64,000 bases of DNA from Malachius bipustulatus (GCA_910589415.1 OU342631.1:57316598-57380597); one strand, 5' to 3'; positions 1 through 10,353 are shown, numbered from the stretch's first letter. Notes: generated from the sequence alone by a model not told the origin. Translations and numbers: made by a program.

Positions 1-765
1 GAACTTGTCCTGGAGCACCACGGCGTAATCACTCCCTTTAGCAGTTCGGAGCAACGGACCTACAAGATCTACGGAAACGGTTTCCCAGGGTTCGCTCGCC
101 CTGGTCGGTTGCATCAGACCAGGTGGTTTACACTGAGACGGCTTGAATTATTGGCAGTGCCGACACCCCCTGACACACCTTCGCGGCTTCCCTGAACATC
201 GCCGGCCAATAATACTTGGCGGACAGGCGCGCGCACGTTTTCGCCACCTCCAGATTCCCGGCCGTAGGCTCATCGTGGTTTTTCTCGAAGACGCGGTGTC
301 TCAGATCCGCCGGTACGCATATATTCCATTCCGCGTCCGTGTCCGCCTCGAAGGGCCGGCCGAAATCATAAACCCGCCGGTGGTGCCTGCTGTCCACGAT
401 GCAATAGTTGGAAAAAGCCTCCGGAGTATTCTGAACCGCTTCAAATTTTCTGCGGTACCATACATCGGCACCCCGGTTTCGTCGGGCGGTGCGGGCCGCG
501 TTAATTTCATCACCGGCCATCGGCGCCTCGGTTGCCGAAGGAGAAAGGAAATCTGCCACTTTACTGGATGACCCCTTGCGGTAGACCACTTCGAAGTCAA
601 AGGATCGCAAGTGCAAATTCCATCTGGAAATGCGGCTGGCGGGGGACGGTAAAACGGTAGCCCTCCAGGTACGGCCGCATTTTCTGAATGCCCTACACAA
701 TTGCCAGACATTCCTTTTCGGCCACGGTGTAATTCTTCTCGGCGTTGCTTAAAGTGCGACTGGCA
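1..765 (-). pseudogene. Decayed Gypsy-type pol fragment (RNase H to integrase)
   Basis: Read on the minus strand, this is the middle of a Ty3/Gypsy pol different from the intact element at 3.4-6.8 kb. From 765 downward there is the end of RNase H (motif SNAEKNYTVAEKECLAIV, then an in-frame TAG). Next come the RNase H/integrase linker ending in FEVVYRKG and the integrase zinc region with H-x-H and CQGCRHCQ near 150-300. The start of the integrase core, WETVSVDLVGPL, lies at about 30-90. There is at least one in-frame stop in RNase H, missing sequence near 600-650, a frameshift in a G run near 160, and a TAA just after the zinc motif. It is a dead copy. The rest lies beyond the left edge. Confidence 0.8.
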
Positions 766-1469
766 CTTTATCAGGCAAATTGAAGAAAGAAACAGAGGGG
801 CTGATCCTGGTAGCAAAAGATCAGTCTTTGAGAACAAACGCATACAAGGCCAGAATAGAAAAAACAACAACAGATAGCAAATGCCGCCTCTGCAAGGAAA
901 TGGATGAAACGGTAAACCACCTAGTCAGCTGCTGCAAGAAGATCGCCCAGACTGACTACAAAGAAAGTCATGACAAAGTAGCTAAGATGGTGCATTGGAA
1001 CATCTGTAAGAACTATCAACTGCCTGTAAAAAAGAACTGGTGGAAGCACGAAGTAGAAAAATCAGAGAAAATGAAGAAGTGAAAGTGCTGTGGGACTTTA
1101 GGATCCAAACTGACCAACACCTGCCACACAATACACCAGACATTATCGTTGTAGAAAATAAAGAAAAGAAAGTATGGATAGTAGACATAGCAATACCAGG
1201 TGACAGCAGAATAGAAGAGAAAGAACTAGAAGAAGTCACCAAATACAAGGATCTGCAAATAGAAATTCAAAGATTGTGACAGAAGAAAGTTGAAATAGTC
1301 CCAATAGTAATAGGCGCCTTAGGTGCAATCCCGAAACACTTGAACCATCATCTTATCACCTTGAAGATCAATGGAATAACAATAGGACAACTACAGAAGG
1401 CGACCTTATTAGGAACAGCATACATATTACGAAGATACTTAGAGAATAATAAGGGAAGAAGCGAAGGAT
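766..1469 (+). pseudogene. 3' end of an R2/R4-Dong type LINE (RLE endonuclease), left half
   Basis: This is the C-terminal part of a LINE protein that carries a restriction-like endonuclease instead of an AP endonuclease. A zinc motif reads CRLCKEMDETVNHLVSCC (about 892-945). It is followed by the conserved W..H region and the endonuclease core, PDIIVV...WIVDIAIPGD (about 1136-1205), the PD...D catalytic arrangement of the R2 group. The tail IVIGALGAIPKHL is also typical. One frameshift near 1050-1060 and one TGA replacing an expected Trp near 1277 show it is a pseudogene. The reading frame would end in TAA exactly where the Gypsy element inserted (after 1469). The 3' UTR continues at 10153. 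Confidence 0.8.
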
Positions 1470-2077
1470 TGTAACCTATGTTTTTCTTAATTTATTTAAA
1501 CAAGTCACATAGCGCGGTGCCTTTCGTCAGAGAGCATCTGTCATGGGTTGAACTTTCCCGAAGCAACAGAAAAACAAAAATTGTGTTTCGTTAGGCGTCA
1601 CTTATTTTTATAAAAAAATAAGAAAAATTAATTTTAAGCAGTTTGCACTAATTAAATTATTCTGCAAGACAAAAATTAAAAAAAGACTAAGTTTGAAAAG
1701 ATTTAATTATAAAAATAGGTAAATGACTATTGTAAATTCATGTAATAGTAAGTAGGCAAGTGATAACTGATATTAGAATTACTGCATTAATTTGAGATGA
1801 GCTTGCACATAGCTATGTTCGGCTTTACAATGTTAATAATCCAGTTTATTTTATTACGAGGTGATTTTAATTATGATGATAAGGATAGTTATAACTATTT
1901 TAATAAAGGAGAAATTTATATAAAAAGTGTTACATATAAAATATGTTACTCATAAAATACGGAGCAGTTGATTATGTTCCTTAAAAAGGAAACTATCGGG
2001 GAATCAACTTTATTAATCTTTAAACAAGTGTGAAATAGGTAATTTCAGAGAGATTCTAAAAAATGGAAAATATTGTC

Positions 2078-2221
2078 ATAACGCTTGCGTATGACCTTTT
2101 GATTACGCAGGCGAATTTATGTGTACTACTGCGGTTTGTTCTTTGTTTGTGAATTATTATCATCGCTTACAACGCTATTGTACTAATCAATGATTGTTGA
2201 ATTTAATGGTACAATAAAGAG

Positions 2222-2252
<31 letters not shown>

Positions 2253-2255
2253 GTC
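2078..2255 (+). mobile_element. SINE-like insertion in the 3' LTR
   Basis: This block is present in the left LTR and absent from the otherwise identical right LTR, so it arrived after the Gypsy insertion. It is flanked by TATTGTC (2071-2077 and 2249-2255), a 7-bp target duplication. Its end is an ATT microsatellite preceded by GTACAATAAAGAG, like the 3' tails of insect LINE-mobilised short elements. No tRNA-like boxes are clear. Confidence 0.7.
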
Positions 2256-2324
2256 CACGTGATCTCACTTAAAACAATTCGAAATAACAAATAGGATAAT
2301 CTGATGAGTGATCAAAGTAATCCA

Positions 2325-2412
2325 AGTAATTTGAATTATCTGAATAATTTGAATAATCTGAATAATTTGAATAATCTGAATAATTTGAATAATCTGAATA
2401 ATTTGAATAATC
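2325..2412 (+). repeat. 18-bp minisatellite inside the LTR
   Basis: Tandem copies of AATAATTTGAATAATCTG. The left LTR has one unit fewer than the right LTR (9308-9413). This 18-bp difference is one of only three differences seen between the LTRs. Confidence 0.85.
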
Positions 2413-3147
2413 TGGCCTTGAATCCGGTGAGGGGCGTCCTGCTCAGGGAAGTCGATCCACCGCCAGGTGTCCCAGCACTCAAGGGAAGGCCTCACAAAAA
2501 ATATAGGAACTCGACGTCAGCACGGCTCTTCCACCACTATCCCAAACTATCCTTGGCTAGGAATACTAGTACGGCAACCATAAAAAAAACCCTGCAAACG
2601 CAAGTTCATATATGCTCCATTTGCGGAAGAACGCAAGTTCCAAAGTTTTGATAAAAAACGACAGAGAGCCAATAAAAAATATAAGCTACTTACCCAATTT
2701 CATTGGGGTTTCTTTACACTACACTAACCCAAAAAACTCTACTAACAAAAGGTTGAGCACGCTGATAGAAACAACGATTGGCAACTAGACACAATAATAA
2801 CTAGGCGAATGACATAAGGAGATTATTAAATATATTGTTAAATTATCACACGACCAAATACGAAGACCTTCCTTAAATCAATCCCATTCGAGACCGCCGT
2901 TTCTCTGCTTCCCTCTCTATCAGCCACCTTATCAATTCCACCTAAAGATACTGAATTAATGCGAATAAATCATTCCTTGTTTACCAACAACGAAATAGAA
3001 CCTAAACTAATAAATTTCTATAATAAAAGGAAATTGGGGAGTCTATTAATTATAAACGTATCGCCAAATAAATATTCCTTGGTGCTATTGTACCATTATA
3101 AGGAACTCGTTAGCCAAAGAAATAAATCTTTATTTTGAAATGTTACA

Positions 3148-3159
3148 CCACCTCTCTCC
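3148..3159 (-). promoter_or_regulatory. Polypurine tract
   Basis: Read on the minus strand, GGAGAGAGGTGG directly abuts the 3' LTR start (TGTAACA). This is the expected primer for plus-strand DNA synthesis. Confidence 0.75.
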
Positions 3160-3454
3160 GAAAGTGAAAATACATAAACCAAAGGGGAATATTTTCACTC
3201 ATAGTGGGTACTCGATCTGGATGCAAAAGTTGGTAATCGCAAAGTAGGGGATAGATTGTTATCCTGGGGTTGATATCTACGCGTATCATACGTCCATAAT
3301 GGAGACACTATTGGGGAAAGACCTAATTGGGAAAACTCTAATCCAGGAATTGTCCGCCAAAAACAACAAACTAACTTTATCAACACCAGTACTCGGAATA
3401 GCAGTATCGTCTACGGTTATAATAAACTTCCCAGACAACACAATAATAGAACTC
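3160..3454. other. Non-coding spacer between pol and 3' LTR
   Basis: About 300 bp with only short, unconvincing frames on both strands. No envelope-like reading frame is present. Confidence 0.6.
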
Positions 3455-6400
3455 CTACCCAACCGAAACATCGGAATTCGACCCAAAGTAAGCCTTTAGA
3501 TCCTTCACGTGCCATGTACCGGCATCCGTACCATCAAAATTTTCTAATAGATAAGTTACTTGACCAGTTCGCTTCCTAACTTTGCACGGAACATATTTTG
3601 GAGCTAACTTTGCTGAGAACCCGGCGGCTGCATCAGACAAAATTTTATTCCTACGCCAAACCTTATCGCCTGGTTCAAAAACAACATCTCGCCTCCGAAG
3701 ATTATAATTCTTGGTATTACGAACATAAGAATCATGCAATCTTTTTTGCACTTCGTGGAATACCTCAGAAAGGTTTCCCAGCTCACTAGCATAGGACTTT
3801 CGGTCACCAGGACTTATTTCCAAATTGTCCGTCGACTTTACTGTCCCATAATAGCTACCAGACAGAGGCACATACCGCCCGAAATTTAGAAAAGAAGGTG
3901 AGAACCCTGTTACCTCATGTTTTGCCGTATCAATGGCTTGCCGAATCTTGGATAAATTCTTATCCCAATCTTTATGTGAATCCACATAGCACCTTATGGC
4001 CGTACCAATAGTCTTATTGCTACGCTCAACGAAATTACACTGGGGAGAATACTTAGGGGTAAACCAGATTTTTTGAACCTTGTATTCATCCATCAGTTTC
4101 TTGAAAACAGAGCCAGCAAACTGAGAACCATTGTCGCACAGAACGAACTGACATACACCAAAAACTAAAAATACTTCATTTTCAATAAACTTCACTATAT
4201 TCGGTGCTGTGGGTTGCCTTAGTGGTTGTAGAACCACATACTTAGTTAACCAATCGCTCACTACAAGTAAATGTGTGTGTCCTTTGGAGGACCTAGGGAA
4301 AGGACCTATGAGATCTACGGAAATAATCTGCCAAGGATATTGCGCATGCTTCTCAGAACCAAATAAGCCCATCGGACTCTTATTTGACATTTTTTGCGAA
4401 CCACAAACTTTACAACAACGGACATACTTTAAAATGTCGTGCCTCATATTAGGCCAATAGTAGTTTTCTTGCACTCTGGCTAGGGTTTTGGTAAAACCAA
4501 AATGTGCACAGACCGGAGGATCATGACATGATTTAATTACTTCCCCTCTTTGAGACTTTGGGACTAATAACTTCCACTCTTTTACATTAGTTTCAAGAGG
4601 CAACTGACACGGCGCAAACTTATAAATACGATCTCCTTCAATCTTCCATTGAGGGTACGAGTTAGGTGACTTGGTAATTTTATCATACATGGAGCTGTAC
4701 CAAGTGTCTTTTCCAGATGGTGAAATCTCTAAGAGGTTGACTTCTGGGTAAGGAATCCTAGACAGTGCGTCAGGAACCACGTTAGACACACCCTTTCGAT
4801 GGATTAGCGTGAAGGAGTGCTGTCGCAACCTTACTGCCCATCTGGCCAATCTACCAGTTGGATTTTTAATGGTACTCAACCAGAGAAGTGAGTGGTGATC
4901 CGTCACTACGCTGAAATGAGTGCCCTCCACGAAACATCTAAATTTTTCTACACGGAACATTATGGCAAGCAACTCACGTTCACATACCGTATACTTTCGC
5001 TCTGCACGGGTTAACGAACGACTGGCATACGCTATCACACACTCTTCTCCACTCTGAGTTTGGGTCAAGACACCCCCTATGCCGGTGTCACTGGCATCGC
5101 ATTGTACTACAAAAGGTTGCGTAAAGTCTGGCTGTGAAAGAATCGGAGCTGAAACTAAGGACTTCTTAATGGTTAGAAAAGATTCTTGAGCTTCGGTGGT
5201 CCACACAATTGATTCCTTTTTCTTTTTTCCGTGTAAGAGGCCGTTCAAAGGAGCAACAAGGTCAGAAAAGTTATGTATGAATCTGCGGTACCAGGAACAC
5301 ATGCCAATGAAACGCTTAACTTCCGTGGCCGTTGTTGGCCTCGGATAATTTACCATAACAGCTACCTTGTCCGGGTCTGTGTGCAGACCGTCGGAACTTA
5401 CTACAAAACCCAGAAATTTCAGCGAAGTTCTAAAAAATTGGCACTTGTTCAAATTAATTGTAAGGTTAGCATTGAGAAGAATCTTCCTGACATCAGACAG
5501 CAGTTCCAAGTGTTCCTCAAAAGTAGTACTCGTGACAATAATATCATCTAGGTATGCAAAGATTTTGGGTTCATACTTAGGTCCAAACAAGGCGTCCACT
5601 AGTCTCTGCTGAGTCTGCGCTGCATTGCAGAGACCAAATGGCATTACTGTAAATTGGAAGAGACCACGACCCGCTACACTAAAGGCGGTCTTTTCCTTTG
5701 ATTCTGAATCTAACGGAACCTGCCAGAAAGAATGACGAAGATCAATAGAAGAAATATAATTAGTATTACGCAAGCGATTTAGGATTCCGTCAATATGAGG
5801 CAACGGATAAGAATCATGTTTGGTCACATCATTCAGGCTCCGGCCATCGAAACAAAAGCGATATTCCTTATCGTTTTTTCGGACTAATAAAACAGGTGAA
5901 CACCAAGGACTACTTGATGGTTCAACCACACCTAACTCGAGCATTTTATCGAGTTCAGAATGCAATATCTCAAGCATGTAGGGTGACATGAGATATTGCT
6001 TCTTCTTAAAAGGCTTCGTGTCACCCGTGTCGATGTTCATTGATATCTTATTTGTTTTTCCTAACCGCACGTCACTGTTGATATCATTAAATGATTGGAT
6101 AACTTCGTCGGCTTTGATCCTTTGATCAGGTGTGAGGCTTTCCAAAGAAGGTAAGTTATGCATAAGACATACTTCATCGGGTACACTAGGAAGTACCTTA
6201 AGGTCGCTGTTAGAAGCTTCACTCTGTACATGCCATTGCTCTTTTTTATAGTCTATTAACAACTTAAATTGTCTACAAAAATCGCTTCCAAAAATGAATG
6301 AATGATTCAATGAGGGAACTACAAAAGCTTCGACTATTTGACAGACCTTACCTATGCAAATTGGCAAGTGCACTACACCCACCACGGTTTGCCTTGAACC

Positions 6401-6766
6401 GTCGGCAGTGAATACTGATTTTGACAGAGAATTATCTACCTTCAAACCAAAACGCTCAATAATCGGTACGCCTTTTTCACCAACTATAGAAGAAGTAGCA
6501 CCTGAGTCCAACAAAACAACAATTTCGGTCTGAAACAATTTTACAGTTATATAGGGACGGTTGTCGGGGCTTTTGCTCACAAACAACGGAGTAACTTGAT
6601 TCTCCTCAACAAAATTTAGTTTTTCAGAGTGACCTACAGATTTTTCATCAGCATTTCGAATGTTTTTATTACCGGAGTTACTATTTAGTTTACTAGTTTT
6701 CTTGGTTTTCTCAGGAGACTGGCTGCGATGACCAAGACATCGCTCTCCTCCACCTAGTTTTTTGTA
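3455..6766 (-). CDS. pol: Gypsy Pol polyprotein (protease, RT, RNase H, integrase)
   Basis: An open frame of about 1100 codons, expressed as a Gag-Pol fusion by -1 frameshifting. It has no ATG of its own at the start. Counted from the GTG at 6767-6769, the order is: aspartic protease LLDSGATSS (active-site DSG about 88-90); reverse transcriptase with FCFDGRSLND (about 306-314) and YLDD (406-409); RNase H with QCDASDTG (about 557-563). The integrase zinc residues are H749, H756, C786 and C789. The integrase core is D819, D879 and E915 (DD35E). The C-terminus carries a GPY/F-like module (KLAPKYVPCKVRKRTGQV). There is no chromodomain and no env. All catalytic residues are present. RT motifs deviate mildly from the usual (DLRHSFWQ for DLRSGYHQ), which is tolerated in the group. 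Confidence 0.93.
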   Translation of the reverse strand, partial: YKKLGGGERCLGHRSQSPEKTKKTSKLNSNSGNKNIRNADEKSVGHSEKLNFVEENQVTPLFVSKSPDNRPYITVKLFQTEIVVLLDSGATSSIVGEKGVPIIERFGLKVDNSLSKSVFTADGSRQTVVGVVHLPICIGKVCQIVEAFVVPSLNHSFIFGSDFCRQFKLLIDYKKEQWHVQSEASNSDLKVLPSVPDEVCLMHNLPSLESLTPDQRIKADEVIQSFNDINSDVRLGKTNKISMNIDTGDTKPFKKKQYLMSPYMLEILHSELDKMLELGVVEPSSSPWCSPVLLVRKNDKEYRFCFDGRSLNDVTKHDSYPLPHIDGILNRLRNTNYISSIDLRHSFWQVPLDSESKEKTAFSVAGRGLFQFTVMPFGLCNAAQTQQRLVDALFGPKYEPKIFAYLDDIIVTSTTFEEHLELLSDVRKILLNANLTINLNKCQFFRTSLKFLGFVVSSDGLHTDPDKVAVMVNYPRPTTATEVKRFIGMCSWYRRFIHNFSDLVAPLNGLLHGKKKKESIVWTTEAQESFLTIKKSLVSAPILSQPDFTQPFVVQCDASDTGIGGVLTQTQSGEECVIAYASRSLTRAERKYTVCERELLAIMFRVEKFRCFVEGTHFSVVTDHHSLLWLSTIKNPTGRLARWAVRLRQHSFTLIHRKGVSNVVPDALSRIPYPEVNLLEISPSGKDTWYSSMYDKITKSPNSYPQWKIEGDRIYKFAPCQLPLETNVKEWKLLVPKSQRGEVIKSCHDPPVCAHFGFTKTLARVQENYYWPNMRHDILKYVRCCKVCGSQKMSNKSPMGLFGSEKHAQYPWQIISVDLIGPFPRSSKGHTHLLVVSDWLTKYVVLQPLRQPTAPNIVKFIENEVFLVFGVCQFVLCDNGSQFAGSVFKKLMDEYKVQKIWFTPKYSPQCNFVERSNKTIGTAIRCYVDSHKDWDKNLSKIRQAIDTAKHEVTGFSPSFLNFGRYVPLSGSYYGTVKSTDNLEISPGDRKSYASELGNLSEVFHEVQKRLHDSYVRNTKNYNLRRRDVVFEPGDKVWRRNKILSDAAAGFSAKLAPKYVPCKVRKRTGQVTYLLENFDGTDAGTWHVKDLKAYFGSNSDVSVG
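6713..6763 (-). promoter_or_regulatory. -1 ribosomal frameshift signal at the gag-pol junction
   Basis: On the minus strand the heptamer A AAA AAC (6763-6757) sits directly before the gag TAG (6756-6754), in the phase needed for tandem -1 slippage. A 7-nt spacer follows. Then comes a two-part stem: AGGAGA (6749-6744) with TCCTCT-complementary TCTCCT (6718-6713) outside, and GCGATG (6743-6738) with CATCGC (6730-6725) inside. The loop is 7 nt, with a 6-nt bulge on the 3' side. Pol lies in the -1 frame, as this arrangement predicts. Confidence 0.85.
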
Positions 6767-8109
6767 CACCTGTGGCAGTCCCTAGACTTAGCGCCTGGAT
6801 TTCCACAACGAAAGCAGAATAATCTTCTCTTTAGGGTACAATTACGAAAGGTGTGATTTGGGAGTTCACAGTTCCAGCAAAGGACAGGACCCGTCTTATT
6901 AGGGTTGTCAGAATTAGAAGATGTAGGCTTATCATGAGGCATATTTGTCTTCTTCGGAAACTGGTTCTTATCTGATCTATTTTGAAAGTCCCTGTCTTTG
7001 GCACCTACACTAGAAGAGAAAGAAAAAACAGACTTCCCACCATCACAATTATGTTTAGAATTACTGAAATTCTGAGATCTTCCTCTCGAAAGATACAAAT
7101 TTGACTCTTCCAAATTCCTTGTCAGATCTTGCAAATGCGACACACTGTCGATGTTATGCAAAGCTAACTGACTGTAATACTCTGGCAATAAATTTTTCTT
7201 AATATGCTTAACACGAGTAGTTTCGTGTGGCACCCTACTTAGCCTAGTAAATAAATTCTCCATGTACGCTATATAAATTAACACTCTTTCATTTTTTCTT
7301 TGTTTGCGAGATTTAATTTGCTCCCAGATCTCCTCATCAACATCCTGAGGAAGAAAATCCTTCTTCAATCTTTCGACCAAAGAACTCCAATCTTTTAAGC
7401 TGCTCTGTACACTACGATACCAAACAAAAGCGTCATCTACAAAAAATTCAACTGCTGAACCAAAAAGAACTTGATCATCCACTTTCCTAGACTTGGCAAT
7501 TTCTGAAACATGCTCTAAAAACGAATGTAACTTATGAGGGTTGCCATCAAACTTTATATTCCATTTAGAAATAGGTTCGGTACTAGAACTACAGCTTACT
7601 ACTGGAGGAGGTAAATTAACTACAGGGGTAGTCGTACTATTTAAAGCATCTCTGAACACGTCTTGAGTTGCTCTGTCAACCTTCTCGTACAGCTCAGCAT
7701 CGAGTGAGAGGGTCGTTGCATACGTTTCCTGTTGAAATAGTTTTTGCGCCTTGGTAATTTCAGGATTGTTCCCTAACACGATAGGCATTCGTTTCACTCG
7801 TGCGGAAACATGGTTTATTCTCGACACCAACCTTTGGAAAAGTGAATCAGCGGATGAGCCTTCGAAGTCCACTAAAATAGATTTGATAGAGGTTATCGTA
7901 GCTTCGATTGCAGTTTTCTCAGCATCAAAGTCGAAAGTGTAAGATGACATGTCTATTAACGCTCCCTTTTTATCCCGTTCCTTTTCAAACAACCTAGACA
8001 AAATCTTACGTTTCTCATTTTGATCTCTGTTCGATTGAACCGATCTAATTTTTAATTCATAATCTAATTCTTCCTTAAGTAAATGCTTAGGTTTAATAAC
8101 ATCCTCCAT
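6754..8109 (-). CDS. gag: Gypsy Gag polyprotein with two zinc knuckles
   Basis: A 451-codon frame starting at ATG 8109-8107, about 520 nt after the 5' LTR. The central part (about residues 185-330) contains the capsid-like region with W-rich motifs typical of retrotransposon Gag. The C-terminus has one canonical CCHC knuckle, CWNCELPNHTFRNC (411-424). A second has Ala where His is expected, CFRCGNPGAKSRDC (432-445). The frame stops at TAG right after the slippery heptamer, so most translation yields Gag and a fraction yields Gag-Pol. Confidence 0.9.
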   Translation of the reverse strand: MEDVIKPKHLLKEELDYELKIRSVQSNRDQNEKRKILSRLFEKERDKKGALIDMSSYTFDFDAEKTAIEATITSIKSILVDFEGSSADSLFQRLVSRINHVSARVKRMPIVLGNNPEITKAQKLFQQETYATTLSLDAELYEKVDRATQDVFRDALNSTTTPVVNLPPPVVSCSSSTEPISKWNIKFDGNPHKLHSFLEHVSEIAKSRKVDDQVLFGSAVEFFVDDAFVWYRSVQSSLKDWSSLVERLKKDFLPQDVDEEIWEQIKSRKQRKNERVLIYIAYMENLFTRLSRVPHETTRVKHIKKNLLPEYYSQLALHNIDSVSHLQDLTRNLEESNLYLSRGRSQNFSNSKHNCDGGKSVFSFSSSVGAKDRDFQNRSDKNQFPKKTNMPHDKPTSSNSDNPNKTGPVLCWNCELPNHTFRNCTLKRRLFCFRCGNPGAKSRDCHRCTKN

Positions 8110-8604
8110 ATTGAGATAGTAATTGAAATCAAAGAATTATTACGAAGACCTAGCAATGATCCAGCAAAAAATCCCAGTCCGACAAGACCAGCCAATAAAC
8201 AGATAAGAATAATCCGGAAACAAAATTCAGATCCCTTGAATAAATATAAACTCATAAAATATAAATCATTTTCCTTTCAATCAAATTAATTCCGTAAAAT
8301 ATTCAAGCAATCTAAATAATAAATACGACAAAATTCAAAAATCAAACTGTTAATAACCGAAAATATTTCAAGACCAGATACCACTATCGCAAGTTGAGAT
8401 TAGCTTCCGTAGGTATATTATAAGTACCTACTTAATTATTTTACACATAGATACAATACAACATCAACAATAAAAAATTACTCTCTCTGAAATAATTACC
8501 TCAACTTCAGTTCAACACTCCGAAATAATAATATCAATATATTATCTTATTAATAAATTTAAAGAAATATCCAAAAATAATCTACTTAATAATTCAATAG
8601 CTTC

Positions 8605-8624
8605 GGGCCCCACGTTGGGCGCCA
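8605..8624 (-). promoter_or_regulatory. Primer-binding site
   Basis: On the minus strand TGGCGCCCAACGTGG begins 6 nt after the 5' LTR end. The TGG start and position are as expected for a tRNA primer site. The tRNA was not identified. Confidence 0.65.
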
Positions 8625-8630
8625 TTTTTA

Positions 8631-10148
8631 TGTAACCTATGTTTTTCTTAATTTATTTAAACAAGTCACATAGCGCGGTGCCTTTCGTCAGAGAGCATCT
8701 GTCATGGGTTGAACTTTCCCGAAGCAACAGAAAAACAAAAATTGTGTTTCGTTAGGCGTCACTTATTTTTATAAAAAAATAAGAAAAATTAATTTTAAGC
8801 AGTTTGCACTAATTAAATTATTCTGCAAGACAAAAATTAAAAAAAGACTAAGTTTGAAAAGATTTAATTATAAAAATAGGTAAATGACTATTGTAAATTC
8901 ATGTAATAGTAAGTAGGCAAGTGATAACTGATATTAGAATTACTGCATTAATTTGAGATGAGCTTGCACATAGCTATGTTCGGCTTTACAATGTTAATAA
9001 TCCAGTTTATTTTATTACGAGGTGATTTTAATTATGATGATAAGGATAGTTATAACTATTTTAATAAAGGAGAAATTTACATAAAAAGTGTTACATATAA
9101 AATATGTTACTCATAAAATACGGAGCAGTTGATTATGTTCCTTAAAAAGGAAACTATCGGGGAATCAACTTTATTAATCTTTAAACAAGTGTGAAATAGG
9201 TAATTTCAGAGAGATTCTAAAAAATGGAAAATATTGTCCACGTGATCTCACTTAAAACAATTCGAAATAACAAATAGGATAATCTGATGAGTGATCAAAG
9301 TAATCCAAGTAATTTGAATTATCTGAATAATTTGAATAATCTGAATAATTTGAATAATCTGAATAATTTGAATAATCTGAATAATTTGAATAATCTGAAT
9401 AATTTGAATAATCTGGCCTTGAATCCGGTGAGGGGCGTCCTGCTCAGGGAAGTCGATCCACCGCCAGGTGTCCCAGCACTCAAGGGAAGGCCTCACAAAA
9501 AATATAGGAACTCGACGTCAGCACGGCTCTTCCACCACTATCCCAAACTATCCTTGGCTAGGAATACTAGTACGGCAACCATAAAAAAAACCCTGCAAAC
9601 GCAAGTTCATATATGCTCCATTTGCGGAAGAACGCAAGTTCCAAAGTTTTGATAAAAAACGACAGAGAGCCAATAAAAAATATAAGCTACTTACCCAATT
9701 TCATTGGGGTTTCTTTACACTACACTAACCCAAAAAACTCTACTAACAAAAGGTTGAGCACGCTGATAGAAACAACGATTGGCAACTAGACACAATAATA
9801 ACTAGGCGAATGACATAAGGAGATTATTAAATATATTGTTAAATTATCACACGACCAAATACGAAGACCTTCCTTAAATCAATCCCATTCGAGACCGCCG
9901 TTTCTCTGCTTCCCTCTCTATCAGCCACCTTATCAATTCCACCTAAAGATACTGAATTAATGCGAATAAATCATTCCTTGTTTACCAACAACGAAATAGA
10001 ACCTAAACTAATAAATTTCTATAATAAAAGGAAATTGGGGAGTCTATTAATTATAAACGTATCGCCAAATAAATATTCCTTGGTGCTATTGTACCATTAT
10101 AAGGAACTCGTTAGCCAAAGAAATAAATCTTTATTTTGAAATGTTACA
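8631..10148 (-). repeat. 5' LTR of the Gypsy element
   Basis: This is the upstream LTR in the element's direction, 1518 bp, nearly identical to 1470-3147. It should contain the promoter for gag-pol. No core promoter element could be assigned by eye. It carries one more 18-bp minisatellite unit than the other LTR. Confidence 0.93.
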
Positions 10149-10152
10149 GGAT

Positions 10153-10265
10153 AACAATGAAGAAAAGATACCAACTAGACTAACTGTCCTAGGTCCTTGG
10201 GTAGGACTCGACATTTAGATCATTGCCAAATCCAGTCTAAACAGCAGGCTGACTGTGCGAGACAC

Positions 10266-10269
<4 letters not shown>
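10153..10269 (+). mobile_element. 3' UTR of the same R2/R4-type LINE, right half
   Basis: This sequence directly follows the right GGAT copy of the Gypsy target duplication (10149-10152). It is non-coding, about 115 bp long, and runs into a TAA-type microsatellite, the usual 3' tail of R4/Dong-like LINEs. With the Gypsy element and one GGAT copy removed, the left half reads ...EG-stop (GGA TAA) into this UTR. That is why the two pieces are joined here. Confidence 0.65.

Positions 10270-10353
<84 letters not shown>
10270..10353. repeat. Strand-switching (AAT)n/(ATT)n microsatellite
   Basis: AAT repeats switch to ATT repeats near 10297, so the tract can fold into a perfect hairpin. It marks the 3' tail of the LINE to its left. 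The long Ile or Asn runs in all frames are a product of the repeat. Confidence 0.9.

Larger units (their letters stand above)
1470..3147 (-). repeat. 3' LTR of the Gypsy element (with internal insertion)
   Basis: This is the downstream LTR in the element's own direction. It is 1678 bp long against 1518 bp for its partner. The difference is explained exactly by a 178-bp insertion including its duplicated target (2078-2255) minus one 18-bp unit of the minisatellite at about 2325-2412. Open frames across the minisatellite (Asn/Leu on plus, Ile/Gln on minus) are a product of the repeat. Confidence 0.93.
1470..10148 (-). mobile_element. Complete Ty3/Gypsy LTR retrotransposon (8.7 kb)
   Basis: Two long terminal repeats (1470-3147 and 8631-10148) flank a 5.5-kb interior coding gag and pol on the minus strand. 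The LTR ends are TGTAACA...GGTTACA when read in the element's direction. The host sequence GGAT is duplicated at 1466-1469 and 10149-10152. By eye the LTRs differ by one substitution (near 1919 versus 9080), one extra 18-bp minisatellite unit in the right copy and one 178-bp insertion in the left copy. Both reading frames are open, so the insertion is recent and may have been autonomous. There is no env-like frame between pol and the 3' LTR. Confidence 0.93.

Noticed and set aside
301..870. 189-codon minus-strand frame at the left edge
   Set aside because: Crosses the junction between two unrelated element fragments and reads Gypsy pol out of frame.
2304..2651. Asn/Leu-rich frame inside the LTRs (also 9287-9652)
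   Set aside because: Created by the 18-bp minisatellite; the frame length changes by whole repeat units and has no domain.
3160..3454. A possible env gene in the Gypsy element
   Set aside because: Only about 300 bp lie between pol and the 3' LTR, with no long frame.
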